A DNA stretch of 64,000 bases from Limnephilus marmoratus (GCA_917880885.1 OU862934.1:29310734-29374733); one strand, 5' to 3'. Positions 10,580-21,170 are shown, counted from the first letter of the stretch. Made by a program: numbers and translations. The notes: a model not told the origin generated them from the sequence alone.

Positions 10580-11150
10580 ATATTTAAAAAATCAGAGTGT
10601 GAGATTCACACGCGGTGGACGTGAAATCTTCAGAAAACCAAAGTAGACAAGAGTGGGAAGACTACGAAGCACGTTTTTTTATCAATGTGAAGGATGAGTT
10701 TTTCCATATTTTTGTCGTCGAATTCCAGTGCACCTTTTCCTATACATTTAGTCATCTTATTAGTATTTGTATTTTCTTCTTCGGAGTCACTAGATGTCGC
10801 TTTCTTTGGTGTTTTCTTTGCTTGTTCATTTTGGAGTGGTTGATTGTATATTGATTTTACAAAAATAATTATTTTTTTTTGATTTCTTAGGATTTGATCA
10901 TTGGCCCGCTAAATGTCTGGTTGCTGAAGTTCGTCAGGCGCTTTATACCAATACACCAAAGGAGACTTGACTGTGGATTTATCGCATTATATGGGAACTG
11001 GGTATCCGTGAAATAATAAAAAAAAATTATTGCTAACTCATTCTGTCGCAGGCTAAATCCTATAGATGAATGTTTTTGTCTCTTTGTAGTGTCGCTCGCT
11101 TCCGTTTCATTAAATTTCAGACACAACGTTGCTAAAGAAGTTTTCATTTA
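10580..11150 (-). repeat. Rep-2 full-length copy with tRNA-like segment
   Basis: On the minus strand this starts AAAACTTCTTTAGCAACG, includes CATCTATAGGATTTAGCCTG, then a tRNA-like part with an A-box-like TTTGGTGTATTGGTATA (10946-10962) and a B-box-like GATCAAATCC (10890-10899), and ends with TTTGGTTTTCTGAAG and a GTGTGAATCTCACACTCTGA block. The same order over about 500 bp is found at 38.23-38.73 kb on the plus strand, with shorter copies at 11.79 and 20.46 kb. The tRNA-like promoter sits in the middle, so the unit may be a SINE inside another repeat or a composite SINE. Confidence 0.7.
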
Positions 11151-11324
11151 AAAAAACGGAAAAAGTCTTGAGTATGAGTTCTAATGAATTCTGGGTGAAG
11201 ATAACCACCCTGATGTTGGCCAACCTCTCATAGGAAAGGACACCAGAAGAAATAAAATAAAACACAAATTAAGAGGTTTTCAATCTCATTTCAGATCCGT
11301 TATTGTAATCACCCGCCCGTAGCG

Positions 11325-11450
11325 GTCGAATTCTAACGGGCTGACGTCCTAGCGCCTAACGCCTAACGGCCGGCGTAAGCCCCCTAACGGAATAACGGAG
11401 TAGCGGCCCGGTCTAACGGTCGTTAGGGTAACGATCGTTAGAAGCCCGAT
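11325..11450. repeat. Cluster of CTAACGG / CGTTAG motifs
   Basis: About nine TAACG or CGTTA motifs occur within 125 bases, in a GC-richer island between two inverted Rep-2 copies. There is no fixed period. A similar cluster lies at 20065-20160, also a few hundred bases upstream of a Rep-2 copy. CTAACGG resembles the Myb-type binding core (YAACNG), but no function can be claimed. Confidence 0.45.
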
Positions 11451-11784
11451 GAATGGGGAATGTTTTATTTGCGGCAATTTCACGCACTTAAACACTTTTT
11501 GCGCGTGAGTTAAATATTTTCGTGTTATGCGAGTTGGTGCGAAGTGTTGTCATTTTATTTCTTTTAGACGTAAAAATAAAATAAAGCCTTTGAAAAGTTA
11601 GATACGTCATTTAGGCAAACATTGATAGATTGAACTTTGGTAGGTTTTGAAATTTTTATCGCCAAAAATGTTATAGTGATTAATTTTTGGTTTATTAGGC
11701 CGTGTTGCTCTTTTTCCTAATTTAGCCAAAGTTTTGGACAGCGTTACAGATTTACAGTGTCCAGTGAAAGCATTACCGTAATTG

Positions 11785-12025
11785 ATTTTTAAATTGAAAA
11801 CTTCTTTAGCACCGTTGTGATTTCAAACTGGATGAAACAAAAAAGCGACACCAAAAAGAGACAAACACATACATCTATAGGATTAAGCCTACGAGAAAAT
11901 GAAATAGAATAATTGGTCTCCTCTTTGTGCGGTGCTTCGTATCCTCGCCACTCTCATCTACTTTAGTTTTCTGAAGGTTTCGCTTTTTTCTGCATGTGAA
12001 TTGCACACTCTGATTTTGGTTATTA
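11785..12025 (+). repeat. Rep-2 copy lacking the tRNA-like middle
   Basis: The left part (AAAACTTCTTTAGCACCG, ACATCTATAGGATTAAGCCT) is joined directly to the right part (TCTACTTTAGTTTTCTGAAG and a GTGAATTGCACACTCTGATT block). Compared with 38.23-38.73 kb about 250 bases of the middle are missing. It faces the copy at 10.58-11.15 kb, forming a head-to-head pair. Confidence 0.65.
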
Positions 12026-12034
12026 TGCAGTATT

Positions 12035-12855
12035 TTTATTTTTTTATTTATTTATCTATACATATAAAGTATGTTTACATTACATTATTCGATGCCTGTC
12101 TCACTAGGGTATACCTGTGTTGAGACAGGCGTAGAGGTACATAAATGAGTATCATACATAAGAATAATTAATTATAACATAAGAATATTTAAGGTAAGAT
12201 ACATACTGATTTATACATTTCAAACAGAAAGATGATTTAAATTGAGGGTAAATACCATAACGAGAGCATTATATAGGTGAAGGAAGAGATGAATAAAGTA
12301 GTTAATCCTGTCGAATCTACATAGGGAGTTATATTGTACATAAAGGATTTTGCTATTTTAATTTCTTTAATAAGGGTAAGGACATTCGTGAGATGGTAAT
12401 TCTGTCTATTTGTAATCTATTTTACAGATGTTAGCAGTAGTGTGACGTCCAATACCTATAATCCATTTCTTTATATCTTGTTTAAATTTGGTCATTGATT
12501 CGGTTTGTCTAATCGTAGCTGGTAGTGTATTGTGAAGTTTGCAGGCTATGTATTTAAAGTGTTTTTGTCCAAAGGTGGTTTTAGAAAAGGGAGTTTGGAG
12601 AAGTTCTTTATTTTTGGCTCGGGTATTGTGTATCATTTGTGTTGGTTTGTATAGGATTTTGTTGTTTTTATGTAAATAAACTAAGATGGATTTTGCGTAG
12701 AGCTGTTTAATGTCCATAAAGTTGAAAGTATTGAAGATCGTATCGGTGCTGGTAGTGAGAGGAAGTTTAAGAATTATTTTTATTATTAGTTTTTGTGCTT
12801 TAATGATGGGGTCGAGTGCATTTATTGTATTCACAGTATTGCCTTCTTTAGCAAA
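12035..12855 (-). mobile_element. 3' end of a LINE (family with ACACAGG...CCTAGTG stem-loop)
   Basis: The frame 12834 to 12406 (142 codons) is the C-terminal tail of a LINE reverse transcriptase, with AQKLIIKIILKLPLTTSTD, a DIKQLYAKSILVYLHKN stretch, and FGQKHFKYIACKLHNTLPA. The same order of blocks is seen in the LINE fragment at 21.73 kb. Downstream of the stop (lower coordinates) lies the stem-loop 12094-12130, then an ATAAATAAATAAAAAAATA tail ending about 12035. The copy is 5'-truncated. Confidence 0.75.
12094..12130 (-). other. LINE 3' UTR stem-loop
   Basis: On the minus strand GCCTGTCTCA pairs with TGAGACAGGC (10 bp), enclosing ACACAGG, TATA and CCCTAG. The same inner motifs with a different outer stem occur at 22252-22291 and 56433-56464. 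It lies between the ORF stop and the A-rich tail, the position where LINE RNAs are recognised by their reverse transcriptase. Confidence 0.75.
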
Positions 12856-12859
12856 CTAA

Positions 12860-13110
12860 AAGGCGTTAAAATATATTGTTTAATTTTTTTTAGTGTGTTA
12901 CCTGATAAACCGTAATTGATGTGTAAGAACTCTAGTAATTTTAATTCAGTAAGAAAAATCTGATTAAGACATATCGTGGGCAATACAAGTGTGATACTCT
13001 CAGATAGATATATTTATATTAAGGGTATGAGAGCCCAAAACGGTAAGTTTTTAGTTTGGACCTAAACTCTGTTGGGCTTGGGCCCAGATACTCCGAAAGC
13101 ACGATCTCCA
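12860..13110. other. Short unassigned stretch
   Basis: AT-rich linker between the LINE fragment and the Rep-1 fragment; nothing recognised. Confidence 0.3.
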
Positions 13111-13111
13111 A

Positions 13112-13225
13112 ACTTAGTATTTGACTTTAAAAGATCCTCCACACAGCAAACCGAAAGATAAAATTGGCCCAGAGGGAAATTATTTTCATCAGATCTCCTG
13201 TGTGGGGAAACAAAAAAACGTTTTT
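13112..13225 (-). repeat. Rep-1 left-end fragment
   Basis: GATCCTCCACACAGCA, GGCCCAGAGGGAAATTATTTTC and TCTCCTGTGTGGGG are the left end of Rep-1 in reverse orientation. Confidence 0.65.
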
Positions 13226-13332
13226 GACAGCATTCATTCTTGCCCAGTGATGTCTGCAGGGCACCGTAACGCTGTCCGAAAAGTTAGCCAAAAAATGGAG
13301 GAAACGCAAGACCAATAATTAATTCATTATTA

Positions 13333-14207
13333 GGGAACGTACCCATACTACGTGACACACTTTTTGCAATTTTTTACCCCCCCCCCCCGGTGACCACGTG
13401 TAGTATATTCCAAGACCCCCCCCCTACAGTTTTCACGTAGTATTTCATAAATATGGTTTTGAATCATTTTTTGCTAACAAAAAATAAAAAAATGCATTAT
13501 TTGGCTTATATTTGTCTTTATTAATACGGCGCTTGCTGCGTGACAGCAAGAGTGCATGCATTACAAGTGGAAAAAATATTATCAAGATAAAACTTATGTC
13601 AAAATATATTGAAACCGGAACGTAATTTATGGAAACGAAAGTCTTGTTATTTTTATAAACATTTTTCATCTCAATCATCTTCAACAAACACGTTCCCTGA
13701 ACTTTTTCACTTATTTGAATGTACGAGGGTGGGTTTTTAAGTTTGCGGATTGGGTAAGGAGTGGAAATAAAAACCAAAATTATTTTTCCTTTTCAACATA
13801 TTCACCTACTACACTAATACATTTTTTCGATCTTTAAATAACTTAAAGGAACTTTATAACAGCGCGGAACTCAATTTTCTGCACATTTCACAATTTCGTC
13901 CCGATTGAAGTGTTTGGTCGATGATAGCTCAAAGACTAATGACCTAATTACGATAAAACCCAGTGTTTATCCTAAAAATGAGTTGTTCAATTAGTACCTA
14001 ATTCAGCGGTACCCCCATTAATCACTTACCTTCCCATTCCTCGAACTTAAAAACCTCCCCTCGTAGCTCGAAAAAAAAACGCGAGATTTCTAGATTGACT
14101 ACGTGATAAAAACCAAACCCCCCCCCTCGTTGTGACCAAGCGTGGTATTTTGATGACCCCCCCCCCCCCCTCCCCCTAAACAGGTCACGTAGTTTGGGTA
14201 CGTTCCC
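13333..14207. mobile_element. TIR transposon, TTA target duplication, with poly-C arms
   Basis: The ends GGGAACGTACCCATACTACG (left) and GGGAACGTACCCAAACTACG (right, complement) are inverted repeats extending to about 24 bp with one mismatch, flanked by TTA on both sides (13330-13332 and 14208-14210). Runs of 9 to 14 C residues lie inside each end (13378-13389, 13418-13425, 14121-14127, 14157-14170). No transposase is seen. A 3-bp TTA duplication is compatible with the PIF/Harbinger group, but this is inference. A mariner-type element sits inside. Confidence 0.7.
13724..14063. mobile_element. Mariner/Tc1-like remnant nested in the TIR element
   Basis: Inverted ends CGAGGGTGGGTTTTTAAGTT and CGAGGGGAGGTTTTTAAGTT are flanked by TA on both sides (13722-13723 and 14064-14065), the target duplication of Tc1/mariner elements. 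The 340-bp interior resembles transposase-gene ends by eye (AATTTCGTCCCGATTGAAGT) but has no open frame. Confidence 0.65.
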
Positions 14208-14276
14208 TTATAAGCAATAATTATCAGCCTGAAACACTCATCTACATTGAAAAAATCTTCCGAGAAAACATACATG

Positions 14277-14346
14277 CCGCCAACGGAACTTGAACCCGTA
14301 TCCTTCTGATTGCCAGTCAGGTGCTCTCACCACTGAGCCCTGGCGG
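14277..14346 (-). repeat. tRNA-like sequence (pseudo-tRNA or SINE head)
   Basis: The minus strand folds into a near-cloverleaf: acceptor arms CCGCCAG and TTGGCGG pair fully, D arm GCTC/GAGC, anticodon arm CTGA/TCAG with loop CTGGCAA, and T arm with loop TTCAAGT. It lacks one linker base after the acceptor arm and the fifth anticodon-stem pair, and the nominal anticodon GGC is unusual in eukaryotes. I therefore regard it as a tRNA-derived pseudogene or SINE promoter rather than a working tRNA gene. Confidence 0.6.
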
Positions 14347-14870
14347 TTTATCTAATACCCTAATAGTTATCCTATTTGGTGCAGTCGTTCAGAAGTTATG
14401 CGCATACATACATTTTGGCTATTCATTTTTAGAGATAGATATTAACTGCGACGCCAACAAAGCACTTTTTTTTAGGGTGAATTGCCTAATTAAAAAAAAA
14501 AAAACATCGTTTCCAAGGCAACAATTTGTTTGATTTTCTTCTGACATTTGCAAAAACTCGATTTTGCTAGGGACAGAAAAATTTCTGAGAGAACATAATA
14601 TCATGAAAATGAATCCCAATAGATAGAAATTTGATTTAGATTAAATCTGATTTCTGATAGGGTTATAAGTGTTCACAGGGTTATAGAATATAGAGTTCTC
14701 TTGGATTTACAAAATTATCACAAAAATGAGGATAAAATTATATGAACTTAGTATTTGTTTCAACAAACAGTCTATTTACCGGACTACAAGGCGTATTTTA
14801 AAACCCCTTTAATCACAGGAGACCATATTTGTCCGTGATCACATAGGTATCATAGAAATCGTTTCTCCCT
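14347..14870. other. Stretch with no recognised feature
   Basis: AT-rich DNA with only chance frames. Confidence 0.35.
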
Positions 14871-14880
14871 TACTATAAAA

Positions 14881-16075
14881 TTGTGTCAAAACATTCTGTC
14901 ACATTTTGACTGGACATTTCTTAAAAGCATACAATCTGTTGATGTTGCGGTAGATTATTTTTATAATGTTTTGGCAAGTGTTTTTGATTTATATGTACCA
15001 ATTAAGAAATCAATAACAGTGAGTGTAACCTACCCGATATGGTTCACAAAATCAATTATTGACAAAATAAAAAGCAAGGGTCTAACCTCGGACCTATGTT
15101 GTTTCTAATACTTATAGATGACATCCAAAACTGTGTTAAGAACGGCAAATGTCTACTATTTGCTGATGACCTTAAAATTATGATGGAAATAAGCTGCCAA
15201 CAAGATTGCTTTAAAATGCAAACTGATCTAGATGCATTATCTGAATGGTCGTTGGCAAACAAATTAGATTTTAATACAAAGAAATGTGTCACAATGTCCT
15301 TCACTCGTTGTAAAAACATTATAGTTTACGATTATAAAATAAAAGGCGAAACGTTATCACGTGTAAAATCCGTAAAGGATCTCGGTGTCGTCTTTGATCC
15401 CCAACTGACATTCTCTTGCCATATATCGCAGCTCACTCAGTCTTGCTACAAACTTCTTGGGTTCATCATCAGGACTTGTAAGCAGTTTGATAACCAAGAA
15501 GCTATGCTAGCGTTATTTAAAGGCATTCTGAGAAGCAAGTTGGAATACGCGAGCGATGTTTGGGCACCGTACCACTAGAAGTACATTGATATGTTAGAGC
15601 AAATCCAGAAGAAATTCCTCAGGTATGTTTATATGCGGAAGCATGGAACCTATCCAAGGTTCATGCACTATATTGACTTACTTGAGGGAACTGATTCTGT
15701 GAGTCTAGAAACTAGACGGAAAGCAAGTCTTGCTATTTTGTCTTTCAAAATTTGGAACAATTTCATCGATAGCCATGGGATGGGATGATTTATATGTACC
15801 AGACCACTACAGCCGAAGTCGACATCATGACTTATTTAAAGTACCGAACGGCAGAACAGACGTCTTGGCAAAGCATAGCATGACGAGGGGAGTGGTGCTG
15901 TTAAATGAAATTGCAAACCATTTGGATGTGAGTGACTGTTCTTTACATGCCTTAAAATCATTATTGAAGAGTCACTTGCCTAAATGCTGATAGGGTAACT
16001 AAATTGTACTGTAATTGGAATTATTCTGTTGTACAATAATAATAAAAAATAAAATAATAAAAAATAAAATAAAAT
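14881..16075 (+). mobile_element. LINE ORF2 relic with large internal deletion
   Basis: 14881-15075 encodes the linker after the endonuclease (FDWTFLKSIQSVDVAVDYFY, YPIWFTKSIIDKIK), comparable with DWSFLDSEADINAHLNFFYS in the 46.6-kb LINE. At about 15075 it jumps directly to RT motif B, read as QGSNLGPMLFLILIDDIQNC, then LLFADDLKI (catalytic FADD), and on to the C-terminal RSKLEYASDVWAPYH. A stop follows at 15577 and another frameshift near 15770. The end HALKSLLKSHLPKC stops at 15990, and the tail is an AATAATAAAAAATAAAATAA run to about 16075. Roughly 300 codons are missing. A second, 5'-truncated copy is at 34.88-35.29 kb. Confidence 0.85.
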
Positions 16076-18300
16076 AATAGTGAGAGATATAATCTAAACT
16101 AAAATATGATATCGGAAAGAGAAAACAATACGCTGTACGAGTATATTCTGATCTAAAAATTAACCACAATATATTTCAAATGTACAACTTTATTAAAACA
16201 AAGTTTCCGAAAATAATTTCGATAAAAAAAATAAAAGAATTAGAAATCGTATTTCATCACCTTTCAAAAACGTTTCAGTTTTTGGATGTATTCAAAAATA
16301 TTCCATTATTGGGTTTTATTAATACGCCCAATTTTTGAAGGGTCAATATCAAGGAACACATATAGATATGTACCCAGGGAATAACACATATCTCACATAT
16401 ATATTATGTATTTGGAGAATATAATTAATTATGTAAATAATTAATTATGTTAATAAATATTTATTCATATGTTACCTTCCAGCTATGTGTTGTTTTAACC
16501 CTTCCAATGAAATGTGTGTTATTTGAACAAAGTAAAATTTTAGGAAAGCGAAAAATCAAATGAAACGAAATATTCCCCGAAAATTTTTGCATAATAATAT
16601 GTGCAGATATATTCGTATGATAAAAATAGCCCACTGTTTTTTCGCAACGAGAAATTAACATAAATACAGTTTCTGAATCTTATTCATTAAAAATCCGTTC
16701 CGCAGGTTTTTGCTGCTAGGCCCTGCGGGTAGTTTTTCGTCTTCGCCCAGTTTGAGTATTGAAACCATTTTATAAATTCGATAAGAACTGGTTCCAAAAA
16801 TTGACAGTTCCTCGGATCCACTGCGATCCAATGACAGCTAGTCACCGAGTTAAAGTAACCGTGACAGGCAATGACGCCATAAGTAATCTCTCCATATCTG
16901 GAAACATACTAAAATTCTGTAAATCTTTAGTAGTTATACCTAGAGAAGAAACTTCCACATGCGAGCTGCTGCCGGAAGTAGCGACATCTTGTGTCGAATT
17001 CTTGAATTAGAAACCGAATTATAACAGTAGCTTTGTGTGAAATTCCACGTACACAGATGTAATTTGTGGCGCGGCGCGTATGGTGTGACGTCCGACATTA
17101 ACTCTAACTCGACTCTAACCAGCCTGGTATTTTGTTTAAATTACTCTCGAATTTAAATTTTAAAACATACAAGTAGTTTTACCGAATCTGCCTACCCCTC
17201 AGGAAACTCGTTAAAATTATATGTATTTCATACAAAAAAAATAGCATTTGTTATATTTTTGACTGTAATTTTATCAGCCATTCAGAAATTCGGCGTATTT
17301 TTCAGATGGTAAAAATATTTCCGCTTTTCAATGAAATGCATAAAAATAGAATATTATTTCTGAATATATCTGAAAACTAAAAACTGTTTTAAAAAGGTGA
17401 TAAAATACTTTTTTAAATTTTATAATTCGAAATAAACATATAATTTTTAAAAATAACAAATAAAATTAAAAACATATTTTATTAGGCAAATGTATTAAAA
17501 CCTGATTGTCACCCAGCTTTTTCGTCGTTCAGGTGAAAATAATTAATAAAAAATTCCCAAAGTTTTTTTTTTTTTTTTCAAATTGCGATTTAAAACTTTG
17601 GTTTCATAGAGTTGTACCTTTTACTACTTAAGTGGTTATTTTTTAGATTTGAATATAAAGCGTAGTATTTTGCCATTCGAACACCGTTGAAAACATATTT
17701 TTTACTGTAATAGTAAAGAAGTTATAGCGACTTATATGAGATCTGTGTGAGCTGGGACAAATTTGGTCTTCTGTGATTAAACGGACAAGGAGTACATCTT
17801 TGTGTTGTGTCGGGTAAGGTTTACAGATTTGGAATTATACGTAATGCTTGACAATAACAATTATTAGATAATATGATTCAGGCATGGTCGATCAATAAAA
17901 CTCTTTATCAAAACGATGTTGACAAATCTGTCATCTATGGTCATTATCAATATTTGCGAGCACTATCCTAATAATTTTTGTACGCTCAAAACTTACATTT
18001 TAATCATTTCCGGCGAATCTGTAACTAAAATAACTTTTTTATTGCCATGCCGCACAAGAAATGCGAATTATTTATATACTAGATTAATAAAAACAGTACC
18101 TTACCATTAATATATTTTACGTACAACGATTTGAAAACTATATAACCCGTTTTTCAACTATAAAGTTAGCGGTAAGCACCAGATTTTATTTTTCTAGACG
18201 ATGAATTAATAATTTCGGGAGGACAACATGTGTTTACATTTTTAATATTTGTAGCACGTTCTTCAGAATTAATTAAAATCAACGCTGCAGAAAGGTCGAA
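16076..18300. other. Stretch with no recognised feature
   Basis: Mostly AT-rich. The longest frame (16759-17010, 83 codons) has no family resemblance that I recognise, and no splice or promoter context supports it. No repeat of this window is represented. Confidence 0.4.
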
Positions 18301-18317
18301 TCTCCAGGCCTGCTAGG

Positions 18318-18535
18318 GTGAATTCGACCGTACGTTCGTGCAATACTCCGTGCCGCGGCGTATATTTGTTTACACGCTTTCTTCACTTACGTCATTAAGA
18401 TTCCCACATTATTTATCTTCTTCCTCTTTTCTTTGATACGGCAAATTCGACAGAACGTTCGTCCAGAGCACGGGTCGCGAGTCGCAATTTGTATACACGG
18501 TTTCTTTATTTACGTCGTTAAGATTCTGAATATAT
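18318..18535 (+). repeat. Two diverged direct repeats (about 125-bp period)
   Basis: 18318-18405 and 18443-18530 share, in order, AATTCGAC, ACGTTCGT, TTTGT-TACACG-TTTCTT, and TTACGTCGTTAAGATTC with substitutions. They lie directly upstream of a LINE tail and may be repeats of that element's region or an independent minisatellite. Confidence 0.5.
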
Positions 18536-18544
18536 TTTAGGGTA

Positions 18545-18830
18545 TATTGTCATCTTAAGACTCCAAAGATTAAGATGGGCCGGACACGTGCACCGAATGC
18601 CAAGCACACGAGTACCGAAGAAGGTTCTGACAGGACACCCGGGAGGTAAACGGGCGGGCAGACCTAGACTGAGATGGGAGGATGATGTCAGGAAGGATGC
18701 AAGAGGATTACTCCATGTTGCAGATTGGAAGACGACGGCCGAGGACAGAAGGCGGTGGAGGCTTATTTTGAAGGAGGCCAAGGCTCGAAATGGGCTGTAG
18801 CGCCATTGAAGAAGAAGTCAACGATTGTTA
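18545..18830 (+). mobile_element. LINE C-terminal tail (family with GHPGG...RLRWEDDV)
   Basis: The frame up to the stop at 18800 reads LRWAGHVHRMPSTRVPKK, then TGHPGGKRAGRPRLRWEDDV and WKTTAEDRRRWRLILKEAKA. This is the GHV-RM type C-terminus of RTE-like insect LINEs. It ends with a GAAGAAGAAG tail. A second copy lies at 30.05-30.26 kb. Confidence 0.75.
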
Positions 18831-19164
18831 ACAGATATTCCGATCGACAATTGAAATATTTTAGCGCGGCCTCCGCAGTATCAGATAAGTTTCGGTTAAC
18901 AATTAATATACACATATTTTTTAATTGTGTCGTTTGTCATGCAAAATTACTAGCTTATTTAATGAACGTGTTGAACTATCGAAGCTCTTAGAAATGAAGA
19001 AGTCATATAAGCGATCCGTAGAATTATATAATGCATAAAGACCTCATAATATAATTTACTACCGTTCAGTTGCAAAAAAAGTAAAAGCGGACTGCCTGGG
19101 CATATTTAGGTTAGTACTTATTTCAATTCAACATTGCAAATTTAATTAATATTTTTAAGTCATT

Positions 19165-19425
19165 GATTGTAAGGAGAATATATGAATGGTAGAAGAAGTT
19201 TGGGACGCCCGAGGATGGCATGGCACGATCAAATGAACAAATAGTTGAATTGGGCCACGTGAAAAGACAGAATAACAGAGGGGTTTGTATGAGACGATGT
19301 ATGAATATGAATGAAGCAAGGATGGTGCGGCAAGACCGAGTTCATCATCTCTGTCTATCCCTGCGGTGAAACATCACTGTAAAATCACTGTAAACATTAC
19401 ATCTATCACTGCGATGGTTAGTTGT
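19165..19425 (+). mobile_element. 3' fragment of the RTE-like LINE (copy 2)
   Basis: The text GGTAGAAGAAGTTTGGGACG, GGCACGATCAAATGAACAAA, GAGACGATGTATGAATATGA and TATCCCTGCGGTGAAACATC matches the C-terminal and 3' sequence of the copies at 0.1 and 53.7 kb. It ends GCGATGGTTAGTTG. It is decayed, with a small duplication of ATCACTGTAAA near the end. Confidence 0.7.
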
Positions 19426-19449
19426 ACTATCAGTCCTTCACCTACAAAT

Positions 19450-19900
19450 GTCCACCAGTCTTACTAATATTATAAACGAGAATGTTTGTATGGGTGTATG
19501 TGTGTTTGTTACTCTTTCACTCAAACTGAATGGGTTATAATGAAACTTTGCAATAATATAGCTCATACATCAGAATAACATAAAGGCTATATATAATGGA
19601 TAGCTCTAGCGTTACGAAATTAATATATATGAAAATGTGTGTATTTCATATATTTTAGCGGCAGGGAGGAGCGACAGGGTAACGGGGGATGTGGGGTTCG
19701 TGGAGAGGGAAGAGACGAGGGAGGGGAAGGCGGGGAAGATGGACGGAAACGGGGACGAACGGGAGAGGACATGCAGGGAGAATCAATTTATTTCTTTGAA
19801 TGGCATTGCAACGCATACCGGGGACCAGCAAGTTACTAATAAAAATGATTCACCTGTTATGACACAGTTACATGTTACGTCATAGCGTTAAGTGTTCGTT
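19450..19900 (+). mobile_element. Helitron-like or related repeat, 5' part with purine-rich tract
   Basis: TATTATAAACGAGAATGTTT, GTTACTCTTTCACTC and CATCAGAATAACATAAAGGC are, to my recollection, typical of a repeat widespread in insects. 19660-19790 is strongly purine-rich (GGGAGG, GGGAAGAG, GGGGAAG). The two long overlapping frames there are by-products of the base composition. Confidence 0.4.
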
Positions 19901-20064
19901 TCATAGCAATAATTTGGCTAAAATAGTATAAGACTCTTTGTTCGTGATTTTTCATAAAAAAAACAGCACTTTACACATTATTTTAAAATCATTATCATAA
20001 CATGAAAAATTAAAAATTAAAATTCCAAATAATCTAACTGATTTTAAATTACCAGTATTCCAAC

Positions 20065-20165
20065 ACCTAACGAACTAACCAACGAATCCGTTAAAGTTCT
20101 AACGAATCGTCCGTTATCCGTTAGGCGCCGTAGTGATCCGTTACGTGTCGATAGAACGGCGATCA
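20065..20165. repeat. Second cluster of TAACG / CGTTA motifs
   Basis: About eight CGTTA or TAACG motifs occur in 100 bases (CCTAACGAAC, TCCGTTAAAG, TCTAACGAATC, CCGTTATCCGTTAGG, TCCGTTACG). Like the cluster at 11.33-11.45 kb it lies upstream of a Rep-2 copy. Confidence 0.4.
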
Positions 20166-20454
20166 ATTGGACCATTGTCCGGGCATTTGACCCAATTAAT
20201 CCAACGGATTGATTGGATATTGCTTGCTGAAGATGTTGATTGAGATCGATTTGATTGCTACTTTAAAAGTTTAAACGGGCTTTTACAGGAGCTGTTCTTA
20301 ATTGGTTAAACCTTTGAGGCCCTTGAATTTAGGATTAAAACAGGTAATTTGTTAGTGTTTTACGCAAAATTCTAATAATTTTTAGAGGAATTTGGTAAAT
20401 TTAAGGCAAAATTTAATGTGAAATTACTTTTTTCAATTAATAACTAAGATTTTG

Positions 20455-20580
20455 AAGTGAAAACTACGTTAGCATCGTTGTGATTTGAAATTCGATGAAA
20501 CGGAAACGAGCCACACTAAAAAGAGACAAACATATACATCTATAGGATTTAGCCTACGAGAGAATAATGTAGCAATCAAG
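20455..20580 (+). repeat. Rep-2 5' fragment
   Basis: GTGAAAACTACGTTAGCATC, GATGAAACGGAAACGAGCC and ACATCTATAGGATTTAGCCT match the left part of Rep-2; the remainder is absent. Confidence 0.65.
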
Positions 20581-20654
20581 TATTTATTTATTTTTAATTT
20601 TAATTTTATGATAAACCTCAAATTGTAATATTTAATTAAATTAAGACAATATTG

Positions 20655-21170
20655 TCTGGAATCCACATTATAGTATACATGTACAAGCTGTTGAAAGAAT
20701 ACAAAACAAATTCTTACATTTTCTAAATTTTAAAATGGGTATTCCAGCAATTATGTTAAACTACAACATTATTTTAAATGATATGAATATGCTCAAATTG
20801 TCCGACAGAAAAATTTTCACTGACTTGGTATTTCTATATAAAATTCTAAATGATTTAATTGATAGTCCGGTATTGCTTGAATTGATAAGCGTCCGGATTC
20901 CACTACGTAATACTACTAGAAGTCAGGATTTATTTCAGTGCAGAAATTCTGGAACTAACTACCATATGTACCTATTCCTCTTTGCCAAGAATACTAATGG
21001 AGGGAAACAATTATACCAAGTCAGTGGACATCTTCAATTTATGTTTAAATAAATATAAAATATTGTCACTGAGACAGTTCAGTTATGTACAATGAATTCT
21101 GTATATTTCTTATTAGTCATGTGTAATGTTTGTAAAAGCCCCGAAAAAGGGCGTAAATAAATAAATAACC
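20655..21170 (+). mobile_element. 5'-truncated LINE related to the 46.6-kb element
   Basis: 20735-21052 reads FKMGIPAIMLNYNIIL, KLSDRKIFTDLVFLYKILND and LIDSPVLLELISVRIPLR. The 46.6-kb LINE has FKMKIPIEFINYNYL, KLSDRRVLIDLLFLYKII and LIDSPNLLELI in the same places. The 3' end GTAAAAGCCCCGAAAAAGGG then CGTAAATAAATAAATAA carries the shared GCCC/GGGC hairpin and tail. Related subfamily, clearly diverged. Confidence 0.75.

Noticed and set aside
10615..10854. 79-codon frame starting MDVKSSENQSRQEWED
   Set aside because: The region is the right end of a Rep-2 repeat seen again at 38.6 kb, where the frame is not kept.
14277..14346. Functional tRNA-Ala gene
   Set aside because: The fold is nearly complete but lacks a linker base and one anticodon pair, and anticodon GGC is atypical; called tRNA-like instead.
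16759..17010. 83-codon frame with a protein-like composition
   Set aside because: No recognised domain, no upstream or downstream exon evidence, and surrounding s of stop-rich AT sequence; could be an exon but cannot be supported.
19637..19885. Two overlapping 66- to 82-codon frames
   Set aside because: They lie in a purine-rich tract without stops; composition explains them.
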